From SBAX01 sp964646605 (GTDB lineage Bacteria > Planctomycetota > Phycisphaerae > UBA1845): a stretch of 64,000 nucleotides of DNA. Numbering within the stretch: the first letter of the stretch is position 1; every line of letters begins with the position of its first letter. Where the stretch lies: positions 62,001 through 126,000 of the forward strand of contig CAZYEX010000006.1 in the NCBI GenBank assembly GCA_964646605.1, in the 5' to 3' direction. Below the pieces are notes generated by a model. The model was not told the origin of the DNA and ran no database searches. It saw only the letters and a list, made by a program, of their open reading frames with translations. Position numbers and translations under genes: made by a program. Shown here one piece after another: positions 9,443 to 17,916 of the stretch.

Positions 9443-9516
9443 GGCGACATCGTCGTCACCCTCGCGGGCCATCGCAAGCCATCCACGGAAGATACCGATC
9501 GAAATACCGGCGGCGC

Positions 9517-9545
9517 TGGACAGTTTCACTGCCGGGGCGCATAAT
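9517..9545 (+). promoter_or_regulatory. Sigma70-type promoter
   Basis: TGGACA (9517-9522), 17-bp spacer, CATAAT (9540-9545), each one mismatch from consensus. It would give a leader of about 40 bases before the ATG at 9593, which is preceded by GAGGAAGG. Confidence 0.6.
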
Positions 9546-9592
9546 CCGCCCTTGGTCGTATTCGTGGGTAGCGCGGTGTACGAGGAAGGAAC

Positions 9593-10882
9593 ATGAGCAT
9601 CACGGGTGAGGAGCTGCGGCAACAGTTGGCTGCCCAAAGCGAGCAGCATGCGCGGCGGGTAGACGAGGTCCGCGCGGAGCTGGAAAAAGGCGTCCGCCAG
9701 CAAGTGGGCGAGGAAGTCCGCACGCGACTTGGCAGCTTGCTCAAGACCTCGGCCTTGGTGGTGGGACTGCTCGGCGGACTGGGGGTCCTCGGCCTGTTGA
9801 CCAAGACCATTCCCGACACCGTCGAAGCGCGGGTCAAGACCAGCGTTCTGGATCTCACCACCACCATGGTCTCGTCGGTCAGGGAGCGCGCCGATCAGGT
9901 GATCGAGGACGTTCGCAGCCAGACCACGAAACTCAACGAGGACGTGCGCGACGACACCGGGGCGATCCTGCACGAAGCCAAGACCTCGGCGACGGCGCTG
10001 CTGGAGGAAGTGAAGAAGCACACCGCGGAGGCCCGCGCCCTTCGGGATCAAGCCCGCGGCGGAGCGTGGATCGTCCTGCAGACGGACTATGGCGACCAGG
10101 ATCATTACATGGGGGCGCTGAAGGGGTCGATTCTCTGCGAAGATTCGGCGCTGCGCATGGAGACGATCACCAGTGACAACCCGGACTATGATCTGCCGAC
10201 GGCGGCGACGGTGCTCTATGAGGCCTCGCAACACTATCCCGCGGGGACGGTATTCCTCATTCTGGTCAACCCCGGCGCGACGCCCGCCGAGCCGGTGGTC
10301 CTGCACACGAGCAACGATCTGTACTTCGTGGGATATGACAATGGGTGTCTGGATGTGGTGGCGCGAAAATTCGGCGCCGACACACTTCGCGTGATCACGA
10401 ATGCGCACAAGACTTGCACGCGGGCCGAGGCCGCGGGGTTTGCATTCACCTGGCTGGCGCCGACGGCGGCGTGGCTGGCACGGGCCGCGGATCAAACCAA
10501 GGCCTTCGAGGAAGTCGGCACGGCGAAGTCCAAATATGAGTTCCGACTGCCCGAGCCGCGCCAGGCGACGTTGGTCGGCGGCGTGCTCAAAGGAGAGGTG
10601 ACCCAGTTCGACCGTTTCGGGAATGCATTGAGCAACATCCCCGCGGAACTTGTTCGGCAGAGCGGACTGCGCTTCAAGGATGAACTGCGCATCAAAGTCG
10701 GGGAACAAGAACTGACCTGTCCGTATGTGGAGCGATATGGAGACGTCGAGCCGGGTAAACCGCTGGTGGCATCCTACAATGGGTTCTTGCAATTGGCCCT
10801 CAACCGTGACAACTTCCGCAGCGTCCACAAAGTCAAGCGGGCCTCGTCCCTCGAGGTCGCCCTGGCATCGGACCGTCCTTGA
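9593..10882 (+). CDS. Membrane-anchored SAM hydroxide adenosyltransferase-like protein
   Basis: A 429-residue two-part protein. The N-terminal ~155 residues hold one transmembrane helix (about 51-70) between charged helical stretches that look like coiled coil (heptads around ERADQVIEDVRSQTTKLNED). From about residue 157 the sequence matches the DUF62/fluorinase-like fold: VLQTDYGDQDHYMGALKG, then AGTVFLILVNPG and YFVGYDNGCLDVV, and a C-terminal barrel with VTQFDRFGNALSNI. Characterised relatives split S-adenosylmethionine to adenosine and methionine, or halogenate it. The fusion to a membrane/coiled-coil module is not something I know from the family. Substrate and side of the membrane are uncertain. 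Confidence 0.75.
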   Translation: MSITGEELRQQLAAQSEQHARRVDEVRAELEKGVRQQVGEEVRTRLGSLLKTSALVVGLLGGLGVLGLLTKTIPDTVEARVKTSVLDLTTTMVSSVRERADQVIEDVRSQTTKLNEDVRDDTGAILHEAKTSATALLEEVKKHTAEARALRDQARGGAWIVLQTDYGDQDHYMGALKGSILCEDSALRMETITSDNPDYDLPTAATVLYEASQHYPAGTVFLILVNPGATPAEPVVLHTSNDLYFVGYDNGCLDVVARKFGADTLRVITNAHKTCTRAEAAGFAFTWLAPTAAWLARAADQTKAFEEVGTAKSKYEFRLPEPRQATLVGGVLKGEVTQFDRFGNALSNIPAELVRQSGLRFKDELRIKVGEQELTCPYVERYGDVEPGKPLVASYNGFLQLALNRDNFRSVHKVKRASSLEVALASDRP

Positions 10883-10924
10883 GCCGCCCGGCGCGCGGTG
10901 CCTTGTACATTTGAGAAACAACAC

Positions 10925-12325
10925 ATGAAAACCATCGAGAAGGTCGCCGTCATCGGACTGGACTGCGCCGAACCTACCCTGGTTTTCGACAAGTGGATCG
11001 ACCATTTGCCCAACCTGCGGCGGCTGATGCAGAGTGGAACCTACGGCGAATTGACGAGCTGTATGCCCCCGATCACCGTTCCCGCCTGGAGCTGTATGGC
11101 GTCGAGCAAGGATCCGGGAACACTGGGCATCTATGGATTTCGCAACCGGGCCGATCACTCCTATGATAAACTCAGCATTGCGACGTCGCTGGCGGTCAAG
11201 GAGCCGCGCATCTGGGACATTCTCACTACGGCGGGAAAACAGTGCATTGTCGTGGGCGTGCCGGGAACGTACCCCATCACGAAACCCATCAACGGCTGTA
11301 TGATTACCAGCTTCCTCACGCCGGACACCACCGATCCCAAGATTCAGTGGACCCATCCCATTACATTGCGGAAGGAAGTCAATGATTTGGTCGGCGAGTA
11401 TCTGGTGGACGTCAAAGGATTCCGTACGGACAACAAGCAATGGCTTTTGGAACAAATCCATGAGATGACCGAGAAGCGCTTTAGGGTCATCCGTCACCTG
11501 CTCAAGAGCAGGCCGTGGGATTTGTACTGGAGCGTGGAGATGGGGGTGGACCGCATTCACCACGGGTTCTGGAGTTGTATGGACCCGACCCATCATGCGC
11601 ACATTCCCGGCAATCCATTTGAGCATGCCATCTTCGAATACTACAAGTACCTTGATCGAGAGATCGGCGAGACGTTGGCGTGCATGGATTTGGAGCGGAC
11701 CGCCGTCTGGGTCGTCAGCGATCACGGATGCAAGACCATGGTCGGCGGGTGCATGTTTAACCAGTGGCTGGTCAACGAAGGGTACCTCCACTTCCATGCC
11801 CCGCCGAAACCGAAACAGAGGTTTGATTACAAGGACGTGGACTGGTCGAAGACGACGGCGTGGGGCGACGGAGGGTACTACGGCCGCCTGTTCATCAATA
11901 GGAAGGGGCGCGAGCCGAACGGACAGGTAGACGAGGCGTCGTACGAGAAGTTCCGCAGCGAACTGGCCCGCAAGATCGAAGACATCAAGGATGACAAGGG
12001 CAAGGTGATGGGTAATCGCTGCTACAGGCCCGAGGACATCTACGCGCGGGTCAACGGCGTGGCGCCGGATCTTGTCGTGATCTTCGGCGATCTTCGCTGG
12101 CGCTCGGTGGGGTTGGTCGGATCGGAGACCATCTACACGTTCGAAAACGACACCGGGCCGGACGACGCGAATCATGCGCAACAGGGAATGTACATTGTCA
12201 CCCATCCCTCCCTGCCCGCTCGCGGGCGGGTGAACGGTCCGACGCTCTATGACGTCACTCCGACGATCCTCACTCAATTGGGAATGCGCCCCCCGGCGGA
12301 CATGCGCGGGCGAGCGCTCACGTAA
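10925..12325 (+). CDS. Type I phosphodiesterase/alkaline-phosphatase superfamily hydrolase
   Basis: A 466-residue cytoplasmic metal-dependent hydrolase. Metal ligands and nucleophile are in the expected order: GLDC near residue 13, the Thr nucleophile in PPITVPAW, D and H in GVDRIHHGFW, the DH pair in VVSDHGCK, and a late His in ANHAQQGMY. This is the pattern of nucleotide pyrophosphatase/phosphodiesterase-like enzymes. There is no signal peptide. The ATG at 10925 was preferred to an upstream one at 10898. It follows the SAM-hydrolase-like gene by 42 bp and may share its promoter. Substrate unknown. Confidence 0.82.
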   Translation: MKTIEKVAVIGLDCAEPTLVFDKWIDHLPNLRRLMQSGTYGELTSCMPPITVPAWSCMASSKDPGTLGIYGFRNRADHSYDKLSIATSLAVKEPRIWDILTTAGKQCIVVGVPGTYPITKPINGCMITSFLTPDTTDPKIQWTHPITLRKEVNDLVGEYLVDVKGFRTDNKQWLLEQIHEMTEKRFRVIRHLLKSRPWDLYWSVEMGVDRIHHGFWSCMDPTHHAHIPGNPFEHAIFEYYKYLDREIGETLACMDLERTAVWVVSDHGCKTMVGGCMFNQWLVNEGYLHFHAPPKPKQRFDYKDVDWSKTTAWGDGGYYGRLFINRKGREPNGQVDEASYEKFRSELARKIEDIKDDKGKVMGNRCYRPEDIYARVNGVAPDLVVIFGDLRWRSVGLVGSETIYTFENDTGPDDANHAQQGMYIVTHPSLPARGRVNGPTLYDVTPTILTQLGMRPPADMRGRALT

Positions 12326-12329
12326 ACCG

Positions 12330-12356
12330 CGAAGTTCAAAGTTCGAAGTTCGAAGA
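12330..12356. repeat. GAAGTTC heptamer array
   Basis: GAAGTTC-AAAGTTC-GAAGTTC-GAAG, a short run of 7-base units starting five bases after the hydrolase stop codon. A related run (AAAGTTC-GAAATTC-GAAA) follows the octahaem cytochrome stop at 44957. Confidence 0.7.
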
Positions 12357-12544
12357 GCCAAGCCCAGACCTTGAAGCCGGCGCGCGGTAGCAAGTCAATT
12401 GTCAGTTGAAGGACATAAAGCGAGGATTGCCTGTGTACAGCACGACCGTCAAGTGGCTTTGTTTTGCAAAATTGGGTTTTTTCGCGTTTGCGCGCCGAAT
12501 GCGAGAGTGCCACGGGTCGGCACGCAGGGAAGCGGGGATGCGAG

Positions 12545-12592
12545 TTTCCAATTACCAATTACGAATGACCAATGACCAGTTACCAGTGACGA
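12545..12592. repeat. CCAATTA-type heptamer array, intergenic
   Basis: About seven degenerate 7-base units (TTTCCAA, TTACCAA, TTACGAA, TGACCAA, TGACCAG, TTACCAG, TGACGAG). Same family as arrays at 18840, 21026, 23626, 38635 and 39512. Confidence 0.85.
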
Positions 12593-12820
12593 GGGACCTG
12601 GAATCCGATCTCCCCTTTCCGCTCTCCGCCGTCCGCTGTCGGCGGTCGGCGGAGAGCCGTAGAGAATAGCTTGCGAGGTGATCGGTGGAGGGGGGCGTGG
12701 GGAGCGATCGCGCGTTCTGTTATCGGGTGTTCGGCAGGCGGGTTTTGTTCCTGCTCCCGATGGGGTAGAATGGGCGGGTCGCGTTGGGGGCGCAAGGCGC
12801 GGCGTTTTGGGGAGGGGTCC

Positions 12821-14698
12821 ATGCGACTGAGAAGCGGGCTTGTTCCAGCCCTATCGGCGTTTTTGATCGCACCGTCCGTTGTGCATGCACAGGCGCGCCC
12901 GCTGCGGTTGTTCTTTTCGACGCGGGGACTTTCCAACGCGGAGGACCTCAACAGCGCGGCCCAAGCGCCGGATGCGGATTTGGGGGTGAATCCGGAGCTG
13001 ACCGTGCTGGTAGGTCACGCGGTGCGGCTGTACATCTGGGCACAGCTTTCGCCTCCGGGCGCGCCGAACACGGCGACGTACAACGGGGTTTCTCTTCGGG
13101 CGAAAGTGAACGGTCCCGGCGCGGAGATCACCGACGTCGGGTGGTGGAACTATCTCAACACGGCGCCGAACCCCGATTACGTCCGCTGGCAGGCGATTAG
13201 CACGGACGTGAGCGGTCTTCCCACGGACGTTCAGATGAACGGGGCTGCGGTCACCACCGGGTCGGGGGTGAACAACCGGGATCTGGCGAATGCCCAAGAC
13301 CAACAACATCGGCGGTTCGCCCTGGACGGCGTGACGCGGATCGACTGCACCTTGATCGGATACATCGACGTTCAAGGGAACCAAACGGGGGCGATCGAGG
13401 CGCGGTTCGCGGTGGGGAACTCGGGGATCGTGCAGCAGGGCCAAGCGGCGCAGCCGGTCCTGATGGGTTGGGGCGACGAGGGCTCGGCGCCGCCGGGGAA
13501 TCAGTTTGGGGCGGATACGCCGATCGCAGATGCCGTGATTCAGGTGGTTGTGGTGCGGGCGTACGTGGACGCCAGTGCGAGGGGGGCGAACGACGGCGTG
13601 GATTGGGCGAATGCGTTTACGTCGTTGCAGTCGGCGCTGGCTTTGGGCGCAGGCGTGTCCGAAATCTGGGTCGCGGACGGCGTCTACAAACCCGGCGCTC
13701 TTCGCACGGACTCCTTCGCGCTGCTTCCCGTCGTGGCGGTGTACGGGGGTTTCTCGGGCGGCGAAACGTCCCTATCGCAGCGCCGGCCTCGGACGAACCG
13801 CACGATCTTGAGCGGCGACATCGGCACGCCGGGCAGCTCATCGGATAACAGCTTCCACGTGGTGACGACCCACGTAGGCGACGCGGGGACGGTATTGGAC
13901 GGATTCACGGTCACCGGAGGAAACGCCAACGGGGCTCTGTTTCCCGACAACCTCGGGGCGGGCTTGCTCAACTCGACGGGGGAGGCCGCGATCCGCAACT
14001 GCGCGTTCCTGGGGAACCGCGCCAGCCAGGGCGGGGCGGCGATCGCCACCATCAGCACCGCGCCCAAGACGCTCACGATTTCCAACTGCACGTTTGACGG
14101 AAACAAGGCGGGGAGCTTTGGGGGGGCCATCGACATCGAGGGGAACAGTCCGACGATCCTCAACTGCACGTTCACGCAAAACTCGGCCCAGAGCGGGGGC
14201 GGGATTCACGTGTCCGGCGCGGGCGCTCCGGTCCTGACGAACTGCATTCTCTTCGACAACGGGGGGACGACGCAGGCGGATCAGGTGGTCTTCGGCAACG
14301 CCGAGCCGCGCGTAGATTACTGCGACATCCAGGGTTACACGGGATTGCCGGACGGAGCGGGGAACATCAAAGCCGATCCGAACTTCGTGGACGCCAACGG
14401 AGCGGACAACATCGTGGGCACGCTGGACGATGACCTACGGCTTGCCGCCGGCTCGCCGTGCATCGACGCGGGGAACGGGTTGGCGCCGGGTGTGGGTTTC
14501 CGCGACGCCGAGGGTCATCCGCGGGCGGTGGACGATGTGAGGACCGCGGATACGGGTGTGGCGGTGGACGGACTGGTGGTGGATATGGGGGCCTTCGAGT
14601 TCCAGGCGGCCCCGCCCGGCGAGGCGGACATCAATGGGGACGGCGTGGTCGATCTGCTGGACTTCGCGGAGCTCATGTCGCAATTCACGGGGCCGTGA
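12821..14698 (+). CDS. Secreted parallel beta-helix protein with dockerin-like C-terminus
   Basis: A 625-residue exported protein. A signal peptide (MRLRSGLVPALSAFLIAPSV, cut after VHA) is followed by ~220 residues of unknown domain and then a right-handed beta-helix of the pectin-lyase-like type, seen as repeated N-C-x-F/I turns (IRNCAFLGNRA, ISNCTFDGNKA, ILNCTFTQNSA, LTNCILFDN). The C-terminus DINGDGVVDLLDFAELMS is a single dockerin/EF-hand-like Ca2+ loop, common on planctomycete secreted proteins. The ATG has GGAGGGG nine bases upstream. It may be a surface or polysaccharide-binding protein; no catalytic residues can be assigned. Confidence 0.85.
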   Translation: MRLRSGLVPALSAFLIAPSVVHAQARPLRLFFSTRGLSNAEDLNSAAQAPDADLGVNPELTVLVGHAVRLYIWAQLSPPGAPNTATYNGVSLRAKVNGPGAEITDVGWWNYLNTAPNPDYVRWQAISTDVSGLPTDVQMNGAAVTTGSGVNNRDLANAQDQQHRRFALDGVTRIDCTLIGYIDVQGNQTGAIEARFAVGNSGIVQQGQAAQPVLMGWGDEGSAPPGNQFGADTPIADAVIQVVVVRAYVDASARGANDGVDWANAFTSLQSALALGAGVSEIWVADGVYKPGALRTDSFALLPVVAVYGGFSGGETSLSQRRPRTNRTILSGDIGTPGSSSDNSFHVVTTHVGDAGTVLDGFTVTGGNANGALFPDNLGAGLLNSTGEAAIRNCAFLGNRASQGGAAIATISTAPKTLTISNCTFDGNKAGSFGGAIDIEGNSPTILNCTFTQNSAQSGGGIHVSGAGAPVLTNCILFDNGGTTQADQVVFGNAEPRVDYCDIQGYTGLPDGAGNIKADPNFVDANGADNIVGTLDDDLRLAAGSPCIDAGNGLAPGVGFRDAEGHPRAVDDVRTADTGVAVDGLVVDMGAFEFQAAPPGEADINGDGVVDLLDFAELMSQFTGP

Positions 14699-14864
14699 TC
14701 GGAGCTCGGCTAGCGCGGGAACGTGACGGGAAGAAGCCGGCTCCGCAGACGCGATGGGGTCTGCGCTTGCCTCGCGATCGCGAAGCGATGAGAATGGTAC
14801 GCGCGACAAACCCTGGGCTGGAGCTTGTCGCACTGGGCGACGCCATCTGAACAAGGAAAGACCA

Positions 14865-16154
14865 ATGGCAAAAAATCGGTTGAATCGGCTCTCTGCGTCG
14901 TGGACACTTGGCGTGGCTTCGCTGGTGGTTTGTTGCTTGTGGTCGGCGCGAGGGAATGGTGTACGCGCGGAGACTGCGGCGTCCGGCGCGCATCTGCTTT
15001 TCTTGCTCTCGGATTCGGCAGCGACGGAGAAGGAGACGCTGGCGCCTTTCGAGCGGATGACGGTACAGGCGTATCGCGAGCGGGGCACGAAGGTGACGGA
15101 AGTGTCCGGCGCGGAATTGACGAAATGGATCGAAGGTGAGGGGAAAACGTACGCCGATTCGCATAAGTATTTCCAATATCTTGCTCTGGCCAAGGGGCGA
15201 GGAGCGGACGCCGTCGGCGGGCTGTCGACGTGGGAAATTGCCCCCGAGGATGCGGGGGACTGGGGCAAGGACGCGGGCACGTACGTCCACAGTTGGGGCA
15301 TCGCGGTAAGCGGATGCGCCAACAACTTCATGCTGGACCTGGTGAAAAAGGACGAGGCGCGGGCCGTTTCTCTGAAACTGACGGAGAGCGGGGATCCCTG
15401 GTCGGTCCCGACGAAGGTCGAGGCGCGGGGGTGCTCGGCTGGGGCGCCCGAATCGGACCCGACGTGGGCGATGAACAAGGGGCGGCCGTTTGTGGGCGTG
15501 GCGCTCAACGGTCGGGACGTGGTGCAGGTGACGGGCGATTCGCCGGCGGAAGTGGCCGGGATCAAGGCGGGCGATACGTTCGTTTCCTTCAACGGCAAGG
15601 AGATTCACGATCTGGGCGAGCTTCGCGAGGCGTTGACGGGAATGACTCCGGGGACGGACGTGGAGATTGAGTATCAGCACGAGGGCACGAAGGTGCAGAA
15701 GCGGCTGAGGCTTGCGGACTACCATGAGGCCGTGGACCTCAAGCAAGTGTGGGAAGCTAAGCCGCTTCCCGACTTGCAGGGGCTGGACATCGAGGGGCGC
15801 GAGGTGCGCTTGCAGGACCTCAAGGGCAAGGTCGTGCTGCTGGATTTCTGGGCAACTTGGTGCGGACCGTGCTTGCAGGAGCTTCCCCTACAACAACTCC
15901 TCTGGGAGAAGGCCAAGGACAAGGGGCTGGTGTGGATCGGGGTGAGCGTGGACGAGGATCAGGATGCATGGCGGGACTTTGTTCGGAACAATCGCCTGGG
16001 CGGTCATCAGGTCCGCAGTCCGGAATGGGCTTCGAAAATGTTCGTCAACTCCTACCCGACGGTTTTCCTTGTGGACCGATCGGGCGTGATTCGCTGCCGG
16101 GTGCATGGGGCGTCGATGGCCCAGGCGGTGATGGCGTTGCTCGAAGAACGATAG
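14865..16154 (+). CDS. Exported PDZ-thioredoxin (TlpA-like) protein, active copy
   Basis: A 429-residue protein with an N-terminal signal or anchor (about residues 8-36), a unique domain of ~165 residues, a PDZ domain (about 205-290: GRPFVGVAL, SPAEVAGIKAGDTFVSFNGK) and a C-terminal TlpA/AhpC-like thioredoxin domain. The redox site is WCGPC with Cys333 and Cys336, and the cis-Pro is Pro398 in SYPTVF. It should act as an extracytoplasmic thiol-disulfide oxidoreductase whose PDZ domain binds a partner. It is followed by a 429-residue paralogue without the redox site. AAGGAAAG lies just upstream of the ATG. Confidence 0.88.
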   Translation: MAKNRLNRLSASWTLGVASLVVCCLWSARGNGVRAETAASGAHLLFLLSDSAATEKETLAPFERMTVQAYRERGTKVTEVSGAELTKWIEGEGKTYADSHKYFQYLALAKGRGADAVGGLSTWEIAPEDAGDWGKDAGTYVHSWGIAVSGCANNFMLDLVKKDEARAVSLKLTESGDPWSVPTKVEARGCSAGAPESDPTWAMNKGRPFVGVALNGRDVVQVTGDSPAEVAGIKAGDTFVSFNGKEIHDLGELREALTGMTPGTDVEIEYQHEGTKVQKRLRLADYHEAVDLKQVWEAKPLPDLQGLDIEGREVRLQDLKGKVVLLDFWATWCGPCLQELPLQQLLWEKAKDKGLVWIGVSVDEDQDAWRDFVRNNRLGGHQVRSPEWASKMFVNSYPTVFLVDRSGVIRCRVHGASMAQAVMALLEER

Positions 16155-16419
16155 GGAACGGGCGGGGCCCGGCCGACGACCGTGGGCGTTGCCCACGGCG
16201 ACGGTCGATCAGCCCTTTAGCAGCCCGCTGAAGAACATGCGGCACGGGTTCTGAACCCGTACTTTCACCGGTTGGAAACCGGTGCCACACTCCATTGCAT
16301 ATTTTTTTGAACCGTCCGTCGGGGTTGCCTCGTGATGGCGAGGCGTTGAGAATGGTATGCGGTCAATGCCTCAGCTGGGCTGGTCCAAGGAGCAACGCCA
16401 TCTGGACAGGAAACGACCC
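16155..16419. repeat. Gap between the paralogues with palindromes
   Basis: Contains two small palindromes in series, ACGGGTT-CTG-AACCCGT and CACCGGTT-GGA-AACCGGTG (about 16243-16283), of a kind often dispersed in planctomycete genomes. The ~90 bases before each paralogue's ATG are also related (GAGAATGGTA, then ...CGCCATCTG-AACA/GACA-GGAAA), so the duplication carried its 5' flank. Confidence 0.6.
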
Positions 16420-17709
16420 ATGGGAACAAATCGGTTGCATCGGCTCACAGTGTCGTGGACGCTTGGGGCGGCCTCGTTGTTGGCGTGCGGCCTGTGGTCG
16501 GCGCGAGGGGATGGCGCCCACGTGGAAACCGCGGTGTCCGCGCCGCACCTACTCTTTTTGTTGTCTGACCCGACGGCGACAGACCAGGCGACGCTGGCGC
16601 CTTTCGAGCGGTTGACGGTTCAGGCGTATCGCGAGCGGGGCACGAAGGTGACGGAAGTGTCCGGCGCGGAATTGACGAAATGGATCGAAGGTGAGGGGAA
16701 ACCGTACGCCGAATCACACAAGTATTTCCAATACGTTGCGCTTTGCACGTCGCGCGGTGCGGATGCCGCGGGCGAGCTGACGGCGTTCGAGATTGTCCCC
16801 GAGGAGACCGGAATCTGGGGCCGGGAAGCGGGCACGTACGTTTATGGCTGGGGCCTCGCGGTGAGCGGATGCACGAAGAGTTGGGTAACACCCCTGACCA
16901 AAAAGGACGAGCCCCAGGCGATCCCTTTGCACCTGACCGAAAACGGTGATCCTTGGTCCATCCCGACGAAGATCGAGGCGCCCTGGTATGCGGCGGGGGC
17001 ACCCGAGTCGGCCCCGTCGTGGGTGATGAACAAGGGGCGGCCGTTTGTGGGCGTGGCGCTGAGGGGCCGGGACGTGGTGACGGTGACAGCGTATTCGCCG
17101 GCGGAGGCCGCGGGGATCAAAGGGGGCGATACGTTCATTTCCTTCGACGGAATGGAGATTGACGACCTGCGCGACCTGCGATGCGCCCTTGAGGGTCGGA
17201 CTCCGGGGACGGAAGTGGAGATTGAGTATCAGCATGAGGGTGCCGCAGTTCGGAAACGACTGAGGCTGGCAGACTATCATGATGCCGTGGACCTCAAACA
17301 AAAGTGGGTAGACAAACAAGTTCCCGACTTGCAGGGGCTGGACATCGAGGGGCGCGAGGTGCGCTTGCAGGACCTCAAGGGCAAGCTGGTGCTGCTGAAC
17401 TTCTGGGCTACTTGGAACAAAGGGTCTTTGGGGGAGCTTCCTCTGCAACAACTCCTCTGGGAGAAGGCCAAGGATCGGGGCTTGGTGTGGGTCGGCGTGA
17501 GCGTGGATGAGGACCAGGATTTGTGGCGGGACTTTGTTCGGCACAATCGGCTGGGCGGTCATCAGCTCCGCAGTCCGGAATGGGCTTCGAAAATGTCCCT
17601 CCATTCTTCTTCGACGATTTTCCTTGTGGACCGATCGGGTGTGATTCGCTGCCAGGTGAATGGATCTTCGATGGCCCAGGCGGTGATGGCGTTGCTCGAA
17701 GAACGATAG
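16420..17709 (+). CDS. PDZ-thioredoxin paralogue lacking redox cysteines and cis-Pro
   Basis: Tandem copy of the preceding gene, the same length (429 residues) and alignable end to end, with identical blocks such as TEVSGAELTKWIEGEGK and LPLQQLLWEKAKD. At the thioredoxin site the CGPC of the first copy is replaced by Asn333-Lys-Gly-Ser336, and the cis-Pro398 by Ser (HSSSTIF). Redox chemistry is therefore not possible at this site, while the PDZ domain and fold are kept and the frame is intact. Likely a pseudo-enzyme with a binding or regulatory role, or an early stage of decay. Confidence 0.88.
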   Translation: MGTNRLHRLTVSWTLGAASLLACGLWSARGDGAHVETAVSAPHLLFLLSDPTATDQATLAPFERLTVQAYRERGTKVTEVSGAELTKWIEGEGKPYAESHKYFQYVALCTSRGADAAGELTAFEIVPEETGIWGREAGTYVYGWGLAVSGCTKSWVTPLTKKDEPQAIPLHLTENGDPWSIPTKIEAPWYAAGAPESAPSWVMNKGRPFVGVALRGRDVVTVTAYSPAEAAGIKGGDTFISFDGMEIDDLRDLRCALEGRTPGTEVEIEYQHEGAAVRKRLRLADYHDAVDLKQKWVDKQVPDLQGLDIEGREVRLQDLKGKLVLLNFWATWNKGSLGELPLQQLLWEKAKDRGLVWVGVSVDEDQDLWRDFVRHNRLGGHQLRSPEWASKMSLHSSSTIFLVDRSGVIRCQVNGSSMAQAVMALLEER

Positions 17710-17865
17710 GGAACGGGCGACTCCCGTCCAGCCGGCGAGCGCCGCGGATAAACCGCGACGCTACATGAAAACAACGGACGCTCGAATCGATCAGCCCTTC
17801 AGGCTGAAACAACTCCGCGGGCATCCCAAAATTCTCGAAGGAACCAAAATTTTCTTTGGGGGGAC

Positions 17866-17905
17866 TTGCTTTTCCTTTTGTTTGGTGTATGTTTGGTATA
17901 GGAGG
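17866..17905 (+). promoter_or_regulatory. imuA control region with 11-bp direct repeat
   Basis: Upstream of the mutasome operon: possible TTGCTT (17866) and TATGTT (17888) hexamers spaced 16 bp, overlapped by a tandem 11-bp direct repeat GTTTGGTGTAT/GTTTGGTATAG (17880-17901), then the Shine-Dalgarno GGAGG (17901-17905). The repeat is placed where an SOS repressor would act. It does not match the E. coli or B. subtilis LexA boxes, so the regulator is unknown. Confidence 0.35.
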
Positions 17906-17916
17906 ATAAGAGCGGC

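Larger units (their letters stand above)
12326..12820. other. 495-bp intergenic region with two short-repeat arrays
   Basis: No convincing gene. It holds a GAAGTTC heptamer array (12330-12356) directly after the hydrolase stop, a CCAATTA-like array (12545-12592), and a G-rich stretch leading to the beta-helix gene. A TAGAAT hexamer at 12766-12771 could be a -10 element but lacks a good -35. Confidence 0.6.

Noticed and set aside
9443..12361. Very long minus-strand extension of the RlmI-like gene
   Set aside because: It is antisense to two genes with clear conserved motifs and good starts, and its translation shows no domain; an effect of high GC content.
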